The notes: generated from the letters alone by a model not told the origin. Shown: positions 34,050 through 45,950, counted from the stretch's first letter. The stretch: 64,000 nt of DNA from Diphasiastrum complanatum (GCA_029204225.1 CM055092.1:74130857-74194856); one strand, 5' to 3'. Numbers and translations are program-made.

Positions 34050-35615
34050 GTTATGTATACAACTTACCATAATAGATTATGAGATGTTTAGTTGCTTGGA
34101 CATATTTCATGACTTTCATGAGCGCTTTCTAATGGGTTAGACTTGGATTCGATAGGAATTGGTTGAGTGCGTGTGCAGAGCATTGCATACATCAGTGAGC
34201 CGATGATGGAGTGAAATGGATATTGCTTCATTTCCTCCTTTTCGGGAACCAATGGGGTTGGCTCAATTGGTTAGCTTGACATCCAAAGTTCCTTTGGTCT
34301 CAGGTTCGAGCCTCCCCTTGGAAACCAAGAAACATTTCCTCCTTTTCTACTTCTGTTTGAGGAGATTTTTCCTTTGAAAGCTTTAGCCTAGGGTCGAGTG
34401 AAAAGTGACTCGATTTGTAGTTGGTCATTCCATATTTTTCCAATACGTTGGAGAGATATCTTTGTTGACTGATAAAAATTAGTTTGTTGGGTCGAATTTG
34501 AAAAATTTCAATTCCGAGACAATAATGGACTGGACCCATATAAGTCATTTTGTACTCATGGGCCAGCATGCATTTTGTATCCTTCATTAGATTCATATTG
34601 TTACTGAATAGTAATGTATTAGCTACATAGAGAGTAATGATAATGAAGAAATCTGATACAGAATTGAAGTAAACACTCAAGTTTGCCGAGTTTGGAATAA
34701 AATCATTCTCGATTAGAAATGCATTGATTTTCTGGAACTGGGCTCTTGGTGACTATTTCAGCCCATGGAGAGCCTTGTGAATTTTGCATATAAGGTGCTG
34801 GTTGCCTTTCAAATTGTATCCCTTTGGCTGCGACATATAGATCTCCTCTTCGATAGTTCCATTGAGGAAAGCAGTCTGGACATCCATTTGGTGGACTTCG
34901 AGATCGGCTGCAGCTGCAAAGGAGAGTAGTAGTAGGATCAAAGCATGTTCGACAACTGGGCTGAAGATCTCGAAATAATCTAGATCTGGAATCTAGGAGA
35001 AGCCTTTGGCGACAAGCTTGGCTTTATGTCGATTGAGTCTTCCTACAACATCATACTTCGCCTTGAATATCGATTTGCATGGAATCACATCTCGATCCTT
35101 TGGTAGATGAGTAACAGTCCATGTTTAATTCTCAAGTAGAGAATCGAATTCGGTGTCCATTGCAGCTTTCCACTGGTCAACATCAGGAGTAGACATTGCC
35201 TCATAAACTGTGGTTGGTTCCTACATAAAGTAGCAGGCCGAATCATCCATAAATCGGGATGGAGGTTGTCTGGATTGGTTCGATCTTGTTTGAACTTCGA
35301 TCCTCTGATGTGATTCGATTTGTTGAGGTTCATACTAATTGTCAGAGTCGGTGTTGAGCTTTTGATCAATCCTGAGTTCGGAGTTGTCGACTCTACGATT
35401 GGAAGTCGATGTAGCTTTTCCCTTGTGGTCGATGAATTGGTCTTCCACAAAAATGGCATCTCTACTTGCGAATGATTTCTGAGTGTCCATGTTGTAGAGC
35501 TTGTATGCTTTGTGATTTGGAAAATCACCGATGAAGATCGACTTTCTGCGGGTGTCGTCCAACTTCTTTCTTAGATCTACGATGATGCCTAATCCATAAC
35601 TCATATGTTTATGAA
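34050..35615 (-). pseudogene. Ty1/copia integrase end, RT and RNase H start, antisense, broken
   Basis: On the minus strand: DLRKKLDDTRRKSIFIGDF with NHKAYKLYNM and SRDAIFVEDQF (post-integrase region), then RT pieces including HQMDVQTAFLNGTIEEEIYM and K-A-L-H-G-L-K. ITLYVANTLLFSNN follows where the family has YxDDxLLFS, so the catalytic Asp pair is lost. Next comes a DPRLKLSKEKSPQTEVEKEEM segment and, after a SINE insertion, QYPFHSIIGSLMYAML. Several stops and frameshifts (near 35330, 35130, 34975, 34740) break it. A close relative lies at 39.9-40.7 kb and a more distant one at 50-52 kb. Confidence 0.85.
34244..34332 (+). mobile_element. tRNA-derived SINE inserted in copia RT, 15-bp target duplication
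   Basis: The 89-bp insert has a pol III A-box-like TGGCTCAATTGG and a B-box GGTTCGAGCC about 30 bp apart, as in plant tRNA-derived SINEs. It is flanked by CATTTCCTCCTTTTC at both 34229-34243 and 34333-34347, a perfect 15-bp direct repeat. Removing the insert and one repeat joins the copia RT frame across the site. It is very short and ends AAACCAAGAAA rather than in a long A tail. A relative lies at 45951-46051. Confidence 0.88.
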
Positions 35616-35895
35616 TTTCCTTCTCCTCGAATTCCTCTTCTTGTTGGAATTCGTCACGAAGGGTACCAATAACCTGTCGTTTATCGGCGGCAGGTTGTTC
35701 GGACCATTTACTAAACCATCCGTCGCCAAAATGGCGTTGGCATAAAGAATAGAGCCGGTCCAAAACCACCCTCCCTTTTCTGTTGGCAATTATATTACCT
35801 TGAGGATCCACGTCATAAGGATTTGTGGATGATTCTTCGGTGGGGGCAGTCGTTGGGGGCGGGAGCAACGGCCGTTTGTGAGGGACCACCCTCAT
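35616..35895 (-). pseudogene. Possible plant transposase-like fragment fused upstream of copia piece
   Basis: The minus-strand open frame has YDVDPQGNIIANRKGR, then LYSLCQRHFGDGWFSKWSEQ and an acidic stretch, directly joined to the copia DLRKKLDD segment. The pattern of G-x-x-x...W...W-x-x-x-P-x-x-x-K-x-x-V resembles the C-terminal domain encoded by plant En/Spm-type elements. It is only a visual resemblance. Reading continues in frame across the junction, which could be chance. Confidence 0.35.
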
Positions 35896-36282
35896 CTCGG
35901 CTAAGCATACTTTGCAGTTATGCTTTTTACTCAGGAGTTAATGATTCATATAAATTTTTAACATAGTCTTCCGAGTTTTCACCACTGCATAACCCCGACA
36001 TGATTACTACATTCATAAACATACAATACATTACAATAAACCCTAATATATTGAAATGAAGTAGAAAAGAAAATTGACTACAGAACTTTAATGCATATTG
36101 GAGTGGGACTTTCATACTTGTGATAGCAAAAGAAGAGAGATATGCGTTTAGAGCCTACACCAAGATGCAAAAGAATCATATAAACAACAACGTCTAAGAA
36201 TAGTACTATCTAAAAATTAAAACATTAGAATCATACAATAATTTTATGTTATGTGTGTTTTGTACTTGTGCATATATGCAGT

Positions 36283-37107
36283 TTATCACAACGAGATGAA
36301 TTACATTCAGATCAGTCTAGTGATGAAGACACTACTCAAGTTAATAGGGTAAGTAATAAACATGCATGTTTTCTTGTTCATAAAGACTTTGTTATTATAA
36401 GTTAAACTATTGTGCTAAAGTGACATGTACTTGATTTTTATTTCTCGTAGAAAAATTATTTTCAAAATAAAATATGGTGCACATGCCTCAAGTGTGATGG
36501 ACAATAGATGCGTGAAAGATGCAGTTGAAAATCATTTGTGAAAGTTTGGACGAAAAGAAGAAGGTCAACCATCGAATTTGGAAGCCGTTGAGGTTTGTTA
36601 ACTTTATATGATTGTTTTTTATTATAATCTTTGTCAATCTATATATGTCACTTATGGAATTTGTTTCATGTGTGTAGCCAATACATCGAATGCCATTTCA
36701 CGGAGTTGATCCATCTGTGTTTAGTTACAATCAACGTCAAGTTTTGATAGACATGAGAAAACAAAGAATGAAACAAATTGAAGAGGCAAACACAATTGGA
36801 AAAAAGAGTAATAAACTTGATTCTAATGATAATGATGATGAGGTGCAACACGATGAAGCAATGCACAACATGTTTGAATCTTACTTTGAAACAAATGAGA
36901 ATGATGATATGCATGCATCTTCTAATAAAAACGGAGATCATGAACAATTTGAGATGGATGAAGACGAGATTCTATTGCGCAAGGAGGCAGACACTCCTCT
37001 ATATCCCGAAGCATCCATTTCGAGACTAGCTAAGTCAATTCTAAACCTTCAAGCAACATACAAATGGAGTGATCGTAGCGTGACATCTTTATTTGGGTAC
37101 TTAACGC
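36283..37107 (+). pseudogene. CACTA (En/Spm) TNP2-like transposase N-terminal part
   Basis: Three exon-like pieces can be read: about 36283-36349 (ends before GTAAGT), about 36450-36592, and 36680-37107. The third contains an acidic stretch, then ADTPLYPEASISRLAKSILN and TYKWSDRSVTSLFGYL. The last two match the TNP2 pattern A-x-x-P-L-Y-P-G-x...K...W-S-D-x-S-F-x-x-L-L. A stop codon near 36540 breaks the second piece. The transposase core (DDE region) is missing. A separate C-terminal part occurs at 39.1-39.9 kb with a retroelement segment between. Confidence 0.7.
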
Positions 37108-37299
37108 ATAACACAACTATTATACTTTATAGCATATTCACATTAAGTTAATTTTTTTTCTTTTCTAACAACTCACATTGCTCTTTCTTTAGGTTGTTGC
37201 ATCAAATACTTCCTTTCAAATCCATTCCAACTCTCAAGAGGAAGAGTCATTGGTAATTGTTGAGTCCAATAGGAGTGTTTGGATCTGATTTTCGTGATT

Positions 37300-38575
37300 T
37301 GATAGAGTACTTTTGTCTTAGTGATCAAAGCAAAGATTAGTTTCCAATTGACTAGGTTGAAAGAGATATGATTCAAAACTTGTGGTCTAGATCTTGTGTA
37401 GATCCTTCTAGATTGTTGAATGTGTTCAAATCTAGTTTGTTGAGAGTCACAAATTACATTTTGAAATGTCATATCACAAGGTTTTACTTCCTCATCATGG
37501 CATCAATAGGTGGAACCTATTGGAGGCAAGTAAGGATCCTAAATGCAACCTTTGGGGCAAGAGAGATCGTTTTGTCTCAAGATGCTACAAAATGAAGACC
37601 AATCCATCCAAGGAGAACCAAAGCAAGGGGCCGAGGTGAAGGATGGAGCTTCAAGTTCAAAGTGCAAAGGCAAGAAGGACAAATCCAAGGAAAGGTGTTT
37701 CCTTTGTGGAAAGATGCATGAGGCTTGGAGCCTCACAAGGACTTACAAGATTTGTCTTCAAAATTCCATCATCACACATTTCAAACCTTTTGAAGTTTTG
37801 CATTTGGAAGTGAATTTTTTGGTTCAAGATGCAAAGATAAATGTCACTTGGATTTATTTCATGTCCTTGGAAAGCATTTTGCTTAGAACTTTGGAAAAGT
37901 TCAAATTTATTGTTATGATCCAAGAGAAACCAAGAAAGATCAAGGAGGAGCAATCACAAAATGAAAAAAGTTTCATTTATGCTCTCATGAAATCTTATGA
38001 AGAACTATTTTGCTTTGAAGAGATTTTTGTATCTCAAAGGTGGATTAAGGCAATACTAGCTGAGTGTGATGCCTTAATAGATTGCAAAGCATGTTTTCCT
38101 TGTAAACTTACATTGAAATGAAGTCAAGGAAATGGAAATGTCTTCATAATGTATTTTTTGTTGGTTTCAATAAGATCATGAATGATGTGTTCATTCATAA
38201 TGTTGAAGATTGTAAATTTTCAATTTTAAAGGCAAGTTGTAGGCTTCTTATGAGAATTAGTGAAGCACCCAAAGTGGACACTTATATCCATAAGCAAGTA
38301 GTTAGCATTCCTGAGATGGAAATACTTCTTGATTTCAATATTAGAACAATCATGCCAAGTTGTGGTGATTTTTGGACTTATGTTTCTAGCATAAGTAATG
38401 TTGATGATGATATGAAGTGCACATTATATGATCATGTTTGTTGTGATCATTTTGAGACATGGAGGTCTCGGATCTCCATCAAGGAGGAGCACCAAAAAGT
38501 TGATCTTGAGGAGTCATCTCGAGGTTCAAGTGTGCCATGTATGTACTCTGACAAGTTTTCACACGTGTGAAACTA
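37300..38575 (+). pseudogene. Retrotransposon gag-like fragment between CACTA parts
   Basis: The frame at 37543-38121 has a basic linker then CFLCGKMHEAWSL, a zinc-knuckle-like motif missing its last cysteine. Next is EVLHLEVNFLVQDAKINVTW, and a second frame continues to 38570. The order fits a gag-to-protease junction, but the family is unclear. It probably represents a retroelement inserted into the CACTA transposase, since TNP2-like sequence lies on both sides in the same orientation. Confidence 0.4.
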
Positions 38576-39078
38576 GCAAGTACAAGTTTTGATCAATAAT
38601 GATTGTTCTTGTTAGATTTCTTGATGTAGATGTGATCTAAAAGCTATCTAATCTTGTGTAGATTGATAGATTGATCTAATCTAACACCCAATCACACTTG
38701 TGGATATGTTTTAGATCCATTCTTGGTCTTTTTTGCTGTACTTTGACAATTTCAAGGTATGAAGAAGCCAAAAAGGAAAGAGACATAACATTGAAATGAA
38801 GAAGAAATATCAATCGAAGAAGAAGGAGGGCATTGGAGAACGACGAACCTTTGGAGCCTTTACCTTCAGAATGCTCTCGTGAATGAGTTTGTGATACGAT
38901 GCCAAAAGCATCCGAAAACGGAGAAGAAGTGACCGAATTAGAATGGGAATTTGTTCATGGATGTGGATGGAAGGTTAGTGTAATATTGTTTTTGTGAAGT
39001 TTTGTTTTTGTACTACTCAATATATGGATAGTATTTCTAATTACACACATTTGTTTTTTTTTTTTTTTTGTGTTTTAG

Positions 39079-39900
39079 TATACATCATACATTGCCATGT
39101 GGGCATATGGACACCATTACTATGTTGAGAGAGTTGACAACAAGCGACGTACATATGATTGTGGTATAATGACCAACTTTCAACAAGAGAGTCGTTTTAG
39201 TGCGAGGGACCCTAATGTCATTTCAAACGACCTAGACTATGTCGGCACATTGCAACATATTTATGAAGTTGATTACGAGACTAACGACAAATACTTTATT
39301 TTTGACGTAGAATGGTTTAAGGTCATCTATCGTGGAAGCAACGCCACGATTAGAAATGATAACTCAAAGTTTTTTCAAATCGACTCAACAAAATGTATAT
39401 CGATGGACTCTCATGACACTTTAGTATTGCCATGACATTGCGAACAAGTGAGACTCTAAAATTCCAATGTCATTAATATTCGCAATCCAATTATTTATGT
39501 ATCAATCTTATAAGACTAACTTAATTTTTTTAAGATTCTTTGGCAGATTATATTCCATCCAGATCGAATAGACCCAAGATGGTGGTATGTGATCCAACTT
39601 AATGCAAGAAAACGATGTGTGTTTGAAGGAAAATATATTGTTGAATTGGATACACATGACGAACCACCACCCAATTTTGGTGACGTTTTGGAAGAACCTG
39701 AACCACTCATCCAAACTCCAAATGATGTCGAAATGATGGGAGAAGGTACAAATGGAAATGATGAGATTCCTATGATCGTACAAGACCAAATTGGGGGTAA
39801 TTTGAGGCCCCCACATTTGGATGAGATAGAATTAGAAGAAGAGGAGATTGAATATGAGGGTAGCTCACATCAATCATTAGCAATTCGAATCAGTTACTAC
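39079..39900 (+). pseudogene. CACTA (En/Spm) transposase C-terminal part (DUF4216-like)
   Basis: The exon-like frame 39079-39435 includes GIMTNFQQESRFSARDPN, then YVGTLQHIYEVDYETNDKYF with IFDVEWFKV. That follows the DUF4216 pattern G-V-x-T...S...D...Y-Y-G-x-x-x-x-I-x-E-L-x-Y...F-x-C-x-W-F-D. A second frame from about 39540 has FHPDRIDPRWWYVIQLNARK, matching the usual V-x-D-P-x-x-x-x-W-x-V-V-x-x segment, and an acidic tail. A splice-like junction separates them. Nothing indicates an intact terminal repeat (CACTA) in this window. Confidence 0.75.
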
Positions 39901-39917
39901 AAGAGACAAAGTCTCTA

Positions 39918-40715
39918 TTGTCGAAGAAATTCGAAATGACCGATTCAATTCTAGTGCATTACCTTCTCGAGATCGAGATAACTAGAGACAAAGCAAATAG
40001 AAGGATCACGATAATCCAAGAAATGTATCTAACCAGTGTACTCTACAAGTATGGCATGGAAAACTGCAAGTCAACTGACTCGCCTATGGATCCAAGATTC
40101 AAACTGTCGAAGGACATGTGTCCGACAACTGAAGCAGAGAAGAAGGAGATGTGCAAATACCCTATCAGTCCATAGTTGGCGGACCGATCATGTATGCCAT
40201 GGTCTGCGATCTTGCCTATACAGTTAGCACACTGTCACAATATATGTCAAATGTCGGCCTACCTCATTGGAAAACTGAGAGCGTTGAGATACATTCAAGC
40301 CACGAAGCACTATGCACTGTGCTACAATAAAAATATAGAGAACGCTCTAACTCTTAGTGTTTATTATGACTCTGATTGGGCTGGAGATGTGGACACATGA
40401 AAATCCACTTCTGACTATCTATGCTTTTTAGCAGGAGGACCCGTTTCATGGAATAGTTTAAAGCAGAAATGCTTTTTTTTTTTGTCTTCCACAGAGTCTG
40501 AATATATCGCAGCTACCTCTATAGTAAAGGAGATCATCTGGCTCAGAAGAATTCTTCAGGAAAATTGGACCAACTACGCTATTGCGACAATCAGAGCTGC
40601 ATTTCTCTATTTCTGAACTCACAAATTCACTCTAGAACCAAACACGTTGAAGTTCAGTTTCATTTTCTTAGATAAAAATTTATGAATGAGGTTGTTGAAT
40701 TAAGTTACTGTCACA
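39918..40715 (+). pseudogene. Ty1/copia RT end and RNase H fragment
   Basis: It starts abruptly with KFEMTDSILVHYLLEIEITR, then MYLTSVLYKYGMENCKSTDS and MDPRFKLSKDMCPTTEAEKK. In other frames follow ALRYIQATKHYALCYNKN, SDWAGDVDT and TKHVEVQFHFL. All belong to the C-terminal half of copia pol. Stops and frameshifts occur at about 40170, 40398 and 40600. Both ends are cut, on the left against the CACTA tail and on the right at an inverted repeat starting at 40721. Confidence 0.85.
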
Positions 40716-40720
40716 CTCAG

Positions 40721-40897
40721 ATGACTTGTTGCCACATAGCACATGGACCTTCTTTGGGAAGGTCCATGTGCTATGTGGTAGCCAAATTTTCATGTATATC
40801 TATGTCTTGCTACCAAATAGCACATGGACCTTTCCACAAAAGGTCCCTGTGATGTGTGGCAACAAGTCATTGGATGTCCACATGAAAATTTGGGCAT
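40721..40897. repeat. Nested inverted repeat with perfect 21-bp hairpin
   Basis: Arms 40732-40752 and 40758-40778 are perfect reverse complements around a 5-nt loop (TTTGG). Outer arms ATGACTTGTTGCCACA (40721-40736) and its exact complement at 40855-40870 enclose this. A further GCCAAATTTTCATGT word near 40781 pairs with ACATGAAAATTTGGG at 40881-40895. A third CACATGGACCTTT copy lies at 40821-40833. The structure suggests a fold-back MITE. No target duplication was found. Confidence 0.85.
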
Positions 40898-43390
40898 AAG
40901 TTTTAGTGCTAAGTGTCAATCTCTAACTTGTTGTCCTTCTTTTTTGGACTCAATTTAGTTGTTGTTGCACATTACACTTGAAAGTATGAGCAAAAATTTA
41001 AAAATTGGTTTTATATATGTCATTGCTTATTGTGCTTGGTTATCAAGTATTGCAATTGCATCCAAAAAGAATGATTCTTTTTTCTTGAGTATGTATCAAT
41101 GACTTCTTGTTTTCTTGTCATATTTGTTGGTTATCAATATGGTGGTTTAGATCTCATTTCCTTGAGTTTTTACTAAAGAACTTTGACATATGTTGATTAG
41201 CTTTATGTATGATAATGGTTAAGTTTTGAAATTAAATTTTCATTTTTTATTGAAACTTGGGCCCATTGAGAAATAGTTTAACAATTAATTAGTCAATGCA
41301 CATCCTACAATGTCTAAATTTAGCATTGGTGATCCCGTACTTAGCAAATACTTGCATTATTTTGATGTTTGTTGACATTTTAGATAGACTCTCTCCCAGT
41401 AGATGTGTGATTTAGGAGTGATGTCATTATGGTTTTTTGTTGTTGTCAAAACACTCTATCCAATCAAGTTGTCCTCATCCAAGGAGGTCCAACACCTCGG
41501 TCATGCTCCATAGAGCTCTCTCTTTTGTCTCCATATTGAAACAAGATTCGTTTTTCTAAATGAGGGCACAACTTAACCAAATAGATCATAGCTCTGGCTA
41601 CAAAAGTTCCACCCACAACCCAAACCAATGGGCTAGGATTGGTAAATTGTTGCACTTTCATAATAAGATTTCAATACTTTTGCATGGAAATCATCATTGT
41701 CAATGAAGCTGGTGATGAGTTTTTCATTAATCGACCACTGGGGTCAAGAGAATCAACATTGGGCTATCACATATCACATAGACTTTTGAGGGGAACATCC
41801 ACATGTCATGTGTAAACAAAATTGGTTGTCCAAGCAAAAAATTTGTGAAAAGGTCCAACTCTTTAAAAACTTTCCAAAAAAAGATAACTATAAAAAGAAA
41901 ACTTATACTCGAGCATTATGCCAAGGAATGCTTGGAGGCCTTGGGCCTTATGATGTCCAAGTCATTTCCTCCCCACATAATGTCACATTTTTTGGTTTTC
42001 CTTTGTAAATGTGACATTGCAATATGGAGAGAAATTTTCTAAGAACCTTTTTATCAAAATGTTTGCTGTGAAAAAATAAAAAATCGTTCAAAACAAAAAA
42101 AGGCCTCAATAAAACCTTCAAACCTTGTGAGGGAAGAGAAATTTCTTGAGGCCCTTTCACCTTACCCCACATCTAAACTAAGGTTTTGTCCCTTGAAACC
42201 CTATCGTGTTCTCCAAATGTTCCAAGCTTATGTTCCATGGTCTGTTGAGAATTCATTATAGCTAACTCAATCATAGTTTTAAGAAGAAATTTTAGGTTTG
42301 TCTGTTTGTCACAGCAGCCCTCAAAAGAGATCCTGAAGTAACAAAAAACAGAGAAAAAAATTGTTGAAAGCCTGAGTCTGCCATTCTTGGAACATAGCTC
42401 TCTCTCAAAGTTGGTAAATTGTCAAAGAATTTGCATGGATAGACAGATTAAGCAACCTTTTTGTGCCGAAGAGAGATTTATAAGAAGCTTGTTTCAGCTG
42501 GGCAATTACCCATCATTGTGATACATGCAAATTGTTTCAAAATACTATGGATAGAACTAGCATAGGCAAATCGGAAGTTTATCCCACACAGACTTCTTCT
42601 GTAAGGGTTTTCATATTATCAATGTTCAAAGAGTTTCTTTGAGTGTTCTTACAAGCTTTATTCATTTGCACAATCAGGCAAGCAGTAGCACTTTGGGCAT
42701 GTATGACATTGAAATTTTCCTTGGTAGTGTCAAATTATAGTGCACTTTCATGGTCTATCTGAGGAACAAATTCAGAAGCAGCAATCACCAACCCTCAGTT
42801 GGATTGACATGGAATTGATTTTGCATATTAAGATTCAATCTAGTGAGAAATCACAGCATCAAAAGAGATCACATACATTGCCAAACTCAGCACTCAAAAA
42901 CCTTATCAAGACATTTCAAAACAATAGTAGCACAAAAGCATATTACGTAATTTCTCCTTCAATCTTGATGCAATTTCAGTAATGTTGGATTTGACCTTGG
43001 AATAAGAAATTGGATCTACACAAGGAAAAGCACAGTGCAAAATCTGGAACAACAAGGACACTGTTAACCATATATAAAAAAAAAGGTCAATACTTTACTC
43101 ACCTAAGAGCTTTACCAGGTGCAATGATCTGTTAGCAATTCAATATATCTAGCACTTAACAAATTTAGTGGCATGTTGACAAACTTATTTTGGATCAAGG
43201 AACCTATGCTAACCAGAGAATTTTAGCATCTCTCATCTTTGGAAAACAGCAAATCCATTTCAGATGAAATCTATCACTGCTTCTAGAGTAGACTAAGGGC
43301 TTGGGTCCATAGACTCAGTTACTGATGAGGCCAATCATGTTCAAATTCTGGGAGTATCAAAGAACATATTCTGAAATTAAATCATGGTCT
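40898..43390. other. No gene recognised; includes the likely 3' flank of GMD
   Basis: AT-rich DNA with small open frames only. The last few hundred bases before 43398 are probably 3' UTR of the antisense GMD gene, but no clear poly(A) signal was fixed. Confidence 0.45.
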
Positions 43391-43397
43391 ATAATCT

Positions 43398-44450
43398 TCA
43401 AGGCTGCTGATGTGAATCGATATAACCATTGTCTGCTAGCACCTTCTCACGTTTTGCTCTTTCCAAGTCAGATTCAACCATCATGGCTACCAGCTGTTTA
43501 AAGGAAACTTTAGGAGTCCATCCCAAAGCTTCCTTGGCCTTGGCAGCTGAACCCCTCAGGTTATCCACCTCCGCAGGGCGAAAGTATCTAGGATCAATCT
43601 CCACATGATCTTTCCAGTTGAGATTGACATACCCAAAAGCTTCCTCAAGAAATTCCTCCACTGTGTGTGAATCCTCAGTGGCAACAACATAATCATCTGG
43701 GTTTTCTTGCTGCAACATGAGCCACATTGCCTCCACATAATCTCCAGCAAATCCCCAATCCCTTGATGCTTTGAGGTTTCCCAGAAACAGCTTCTTTTGA
43801 AGCCCTATCTTGATCCTGCCCACGGCGCGTGTTATCTTTCGAGTCACAAAATTCTCGCCTCTTCGCGGCGATTCATGGTTGAAAAGAATGCCATTGCAAG
43901 CAAAAAGACCATATGCTTCTCTGTAATTTACAGTGTACCAATGAGCTGCAACCTTCGATACAGCGTACGGACTGCGTGGATGAAAGACTGTGTTCTCATC
44001 TTGTGGAGGAGGGGTGGCTCCATACATCTCTGATGATCCAGCCTGGTAATACTTGATATGCCTTCCAGTAGTCATTATGTGTGTGCGCACTGCTTCAAGA
44101 AGTCTCAAAGCTCCCGTCGCAACCACATCTGCAGTATAATCTGGGTTCTCAAACGAGACTCCTACATGTGACTGAGCACCTAGATTGTAGACTTCATCTG
44201 GACAAATGGAGTCAATCCACTTCCTTAATACAGAAGCATCAGTGAGATCCCCATAGTGGAGCTTCATCCGGGCACCAGAGTTATGAGGGTCAATGTAAAT
44301 GTGCTCCAACCTCTGAGTGTTGAAATTTGATGATCTGCGGATGATCCCATGTACCTCATAACCTTTGCCAAGCAAAAATTCTGTCAGATACGATCCATCC
44401 TGCCCTGTTATGCCAGTAACCAGGGCCTTTTTCAATGTAGCCTCCCCCAT
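43398..44450 (-). CDS. GMD: GDP-mannose 4,6-dehydratase
   Basis: An uninterrupted 350-codon frame starts at ATG 44450. It converts GDP-D-mannose to GDP-4-keto-6-deoxy-D-mannose, the first step of GDP-L-fucose synthesis in the cytosol, and needs NADP(H). It is an extended SDR: Rossmann motif GITGQDG (13-19), [13 protein letters not shown] (38-50), DLTD (68-71), catalytic SSEM (139-142), and Tyr162/Lys166 in [23 protein letters not shown] (191-206) and [15 protein letters not shown] (229-243) are GMD signatures. Length compares with about 361-373 residues for Arabidopsis GMD1 and MUR1, the difference being the variable N-terminus. Six more codons upstream are open but lack an ATG. AG at 44457-44458 directly upstream suggests a 5' UTR intron. 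The coding region itself has no intron, as is usual for plant GMD. No key residue is missing. Confidence 0.96.
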   Translation of the reverse strand: MGEATLKKALVTGITGQDGSYLTEFLLGKGYEVHGIIRRSSNFNTQRLEHIYIDPHNSGARMKLHYGDLTDASVLRKWIDSICPDEVYNLGAQSHVGVSFENPDYTADVVATGALRLLEAVRTHIMTTGRHIKYYQAGSSEMYGATPPPQDENTVFHPRSPYAVSKVAAHWYTVNYREAYGLFACNGILFNHESPRRGENFVTRKITRAVGRIKIGLQKKLFLGNLKASRDWGFAGDYVEAMWLMLQQENPDDYVVATEDSHTVEEFLEEAFGYVNLNWKDHVEIDPRYFRPAEVDNLRGSAAKAKEALGWTPKVSFKQLVAMMVESDLERAKREKVLADNGYIDSHQQP

Positions 44451-44456
44451 GTTGTC

Positions 44457-44909
44457 CTGTTTCAACAAGAATGATACAATGAGTTTGACTAAAATTACAT
44501 TATTTCATCTGACAGATATAGCAACAAGTTCATCAGATGAAATGCCTGAAAAATCAAATTCAGTAAGAAATAAGCACAATTACAGATCTATAATACAGAT
44601 TTTGAATACTTCTCATAGATCTAACAACAATGTCATCATTTCTAAATTAAACAATCAACGATGACAGCATTTGAGTGCTCAGATCTAAACAGTAAAGGGC
44701 TTACTTCAATACAGTTTATTCACAGATTTGCTTCCTCATTGCACCTGTTTTAACGATATAATCAACAAGACGGAAAATACATATCTAGATGGTGAAGCAC
44801 AACAAAAACTTAGGATCCAAGACTGGTAGCACACCAGATCAGAGCGAATATAGAAGAGTTGACGATAGATCAATGCTGTGCATAACCCAAAGGAGAGTAG
44901 AAAGTTCAC
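44457..44909 (-). other. Probable 5' UTR intron of GMD
   Basis: On the minus strand an acceptor TTGAAACAG lies 6 nt before the GMD start codon, preceded by T-rich sequence. A donor-like CCAG/GTGAAC occurs at 44910/44909. The enclosed 453 bp has no coding content. The donor choice is an inference and other GT sites are possible. Confidence 0.4.
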
Positions 44910-44910
44910 C

Positions 44911-45950
44911 TGGAAATGTTCCTGAGCAAAGAAGCAAGATCTGCACAAACTGAACTTATTGCTAATGAATTTCACAACTTATTTAAGCCTCAAGATCTAG
45001 ATCCCCTACTGCATTAGCAACCTGGTCACATTGCAAGATGAATGTGTCAATGACTACAATCAACAAGACCTCCCATCAATTCTAATCCTAACCAAAACTA
45101 ATGCCCCTGCCCAACACTGTCTTCACAGCATACTTTAGGGCTACCTAGACATGGTCATTCTGCAGAAATCACCAGATTTATAGTGTACTGCATCCCCCAA
45201 CTTGCTACAGCGTGGCCTGGCAAACAGATCTGTGCAGTTGCCACAGTTCCCACTTTTTTTCTTGCATAAAACTTTCCAATTTGACTGCAGACACACCTTC
45301 ACCAATGACTACTCCTCCAATCTGAGCACAACCCACCTCATAAAAAAGGGCATTCTAATCATCTCACCTCATCAAAAAGGGAAATATGGACAACCCACCT
45401 CACAATAAAGGAAAATTTCAGCAACCCACCTCCTAAAATCAAGGCTTGTGGCACAGAACCCTAGAGAGCAGATGGAATGAGCTGAGTCCAGGAAGAAAAA
45501 CCAGGCTGTAACAGCCAAAAGAAATAGACTTTTTTTGTTGTTGTTAAGTGGGCAAGGCGCATCCCACGACGTGACAGGCTGTGTGACGAAGAAACAGATC
45601 TTTTTTTTTCACTCTCTCGAAGAAACAAATCTTGGCTGTGCCTTTTTGGGAGAGCATGGGATGCATGGATCGTGCGTGCAATCAGGTGGCATAGCCGCTG
45701 CCAACGCCATGGCTGCCGCCTCCTTTTTAGTGCAAAATAGAAGGAAGCATCACTTGGAAGCGCTTCCATAGCAACCTATGTTTTAGGTAGCCCAAGTTGG
45801 ATGCTAGCCACCATCCAAAGGTGCCACTTGGAATACTTTCAGAGCTTGAGATGAGACATGTGGCAAAATCCAAAAGCACTACGAAATTCAAATCAAATAT
45901 TGTCTAGTTCTCCCATTTAGTTAATCAGCACTAGCGTCATCATGTACCTC
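44911..45950. other. GMD 5' leader, promoter region and flank
   Basis: Should contain the GMD promoter on the minus strand, but no confident TATA box was chosen. A small degenerate repeat built on CAACCCACCTC occurs three times at about 45328-45432, spaced by AAGG-rich sequence. Open frames near 45461-45771 on both strands have no recognised family. Confidence 0.4.

Noticed and set aside
34250-34330. Functional tRNA gene
   Set aside because: It has A- and B-box-like words but no complete cloverleaf, and it has a 15-bp target duplication, so it is a SINE.
44451-44468. Six-codon N-terminal extension of GMD starting at TTG
   Set aside because: No ATG is present, and a splice acceptor lies within the stretch. 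The ATG at 44450 is the credible start.
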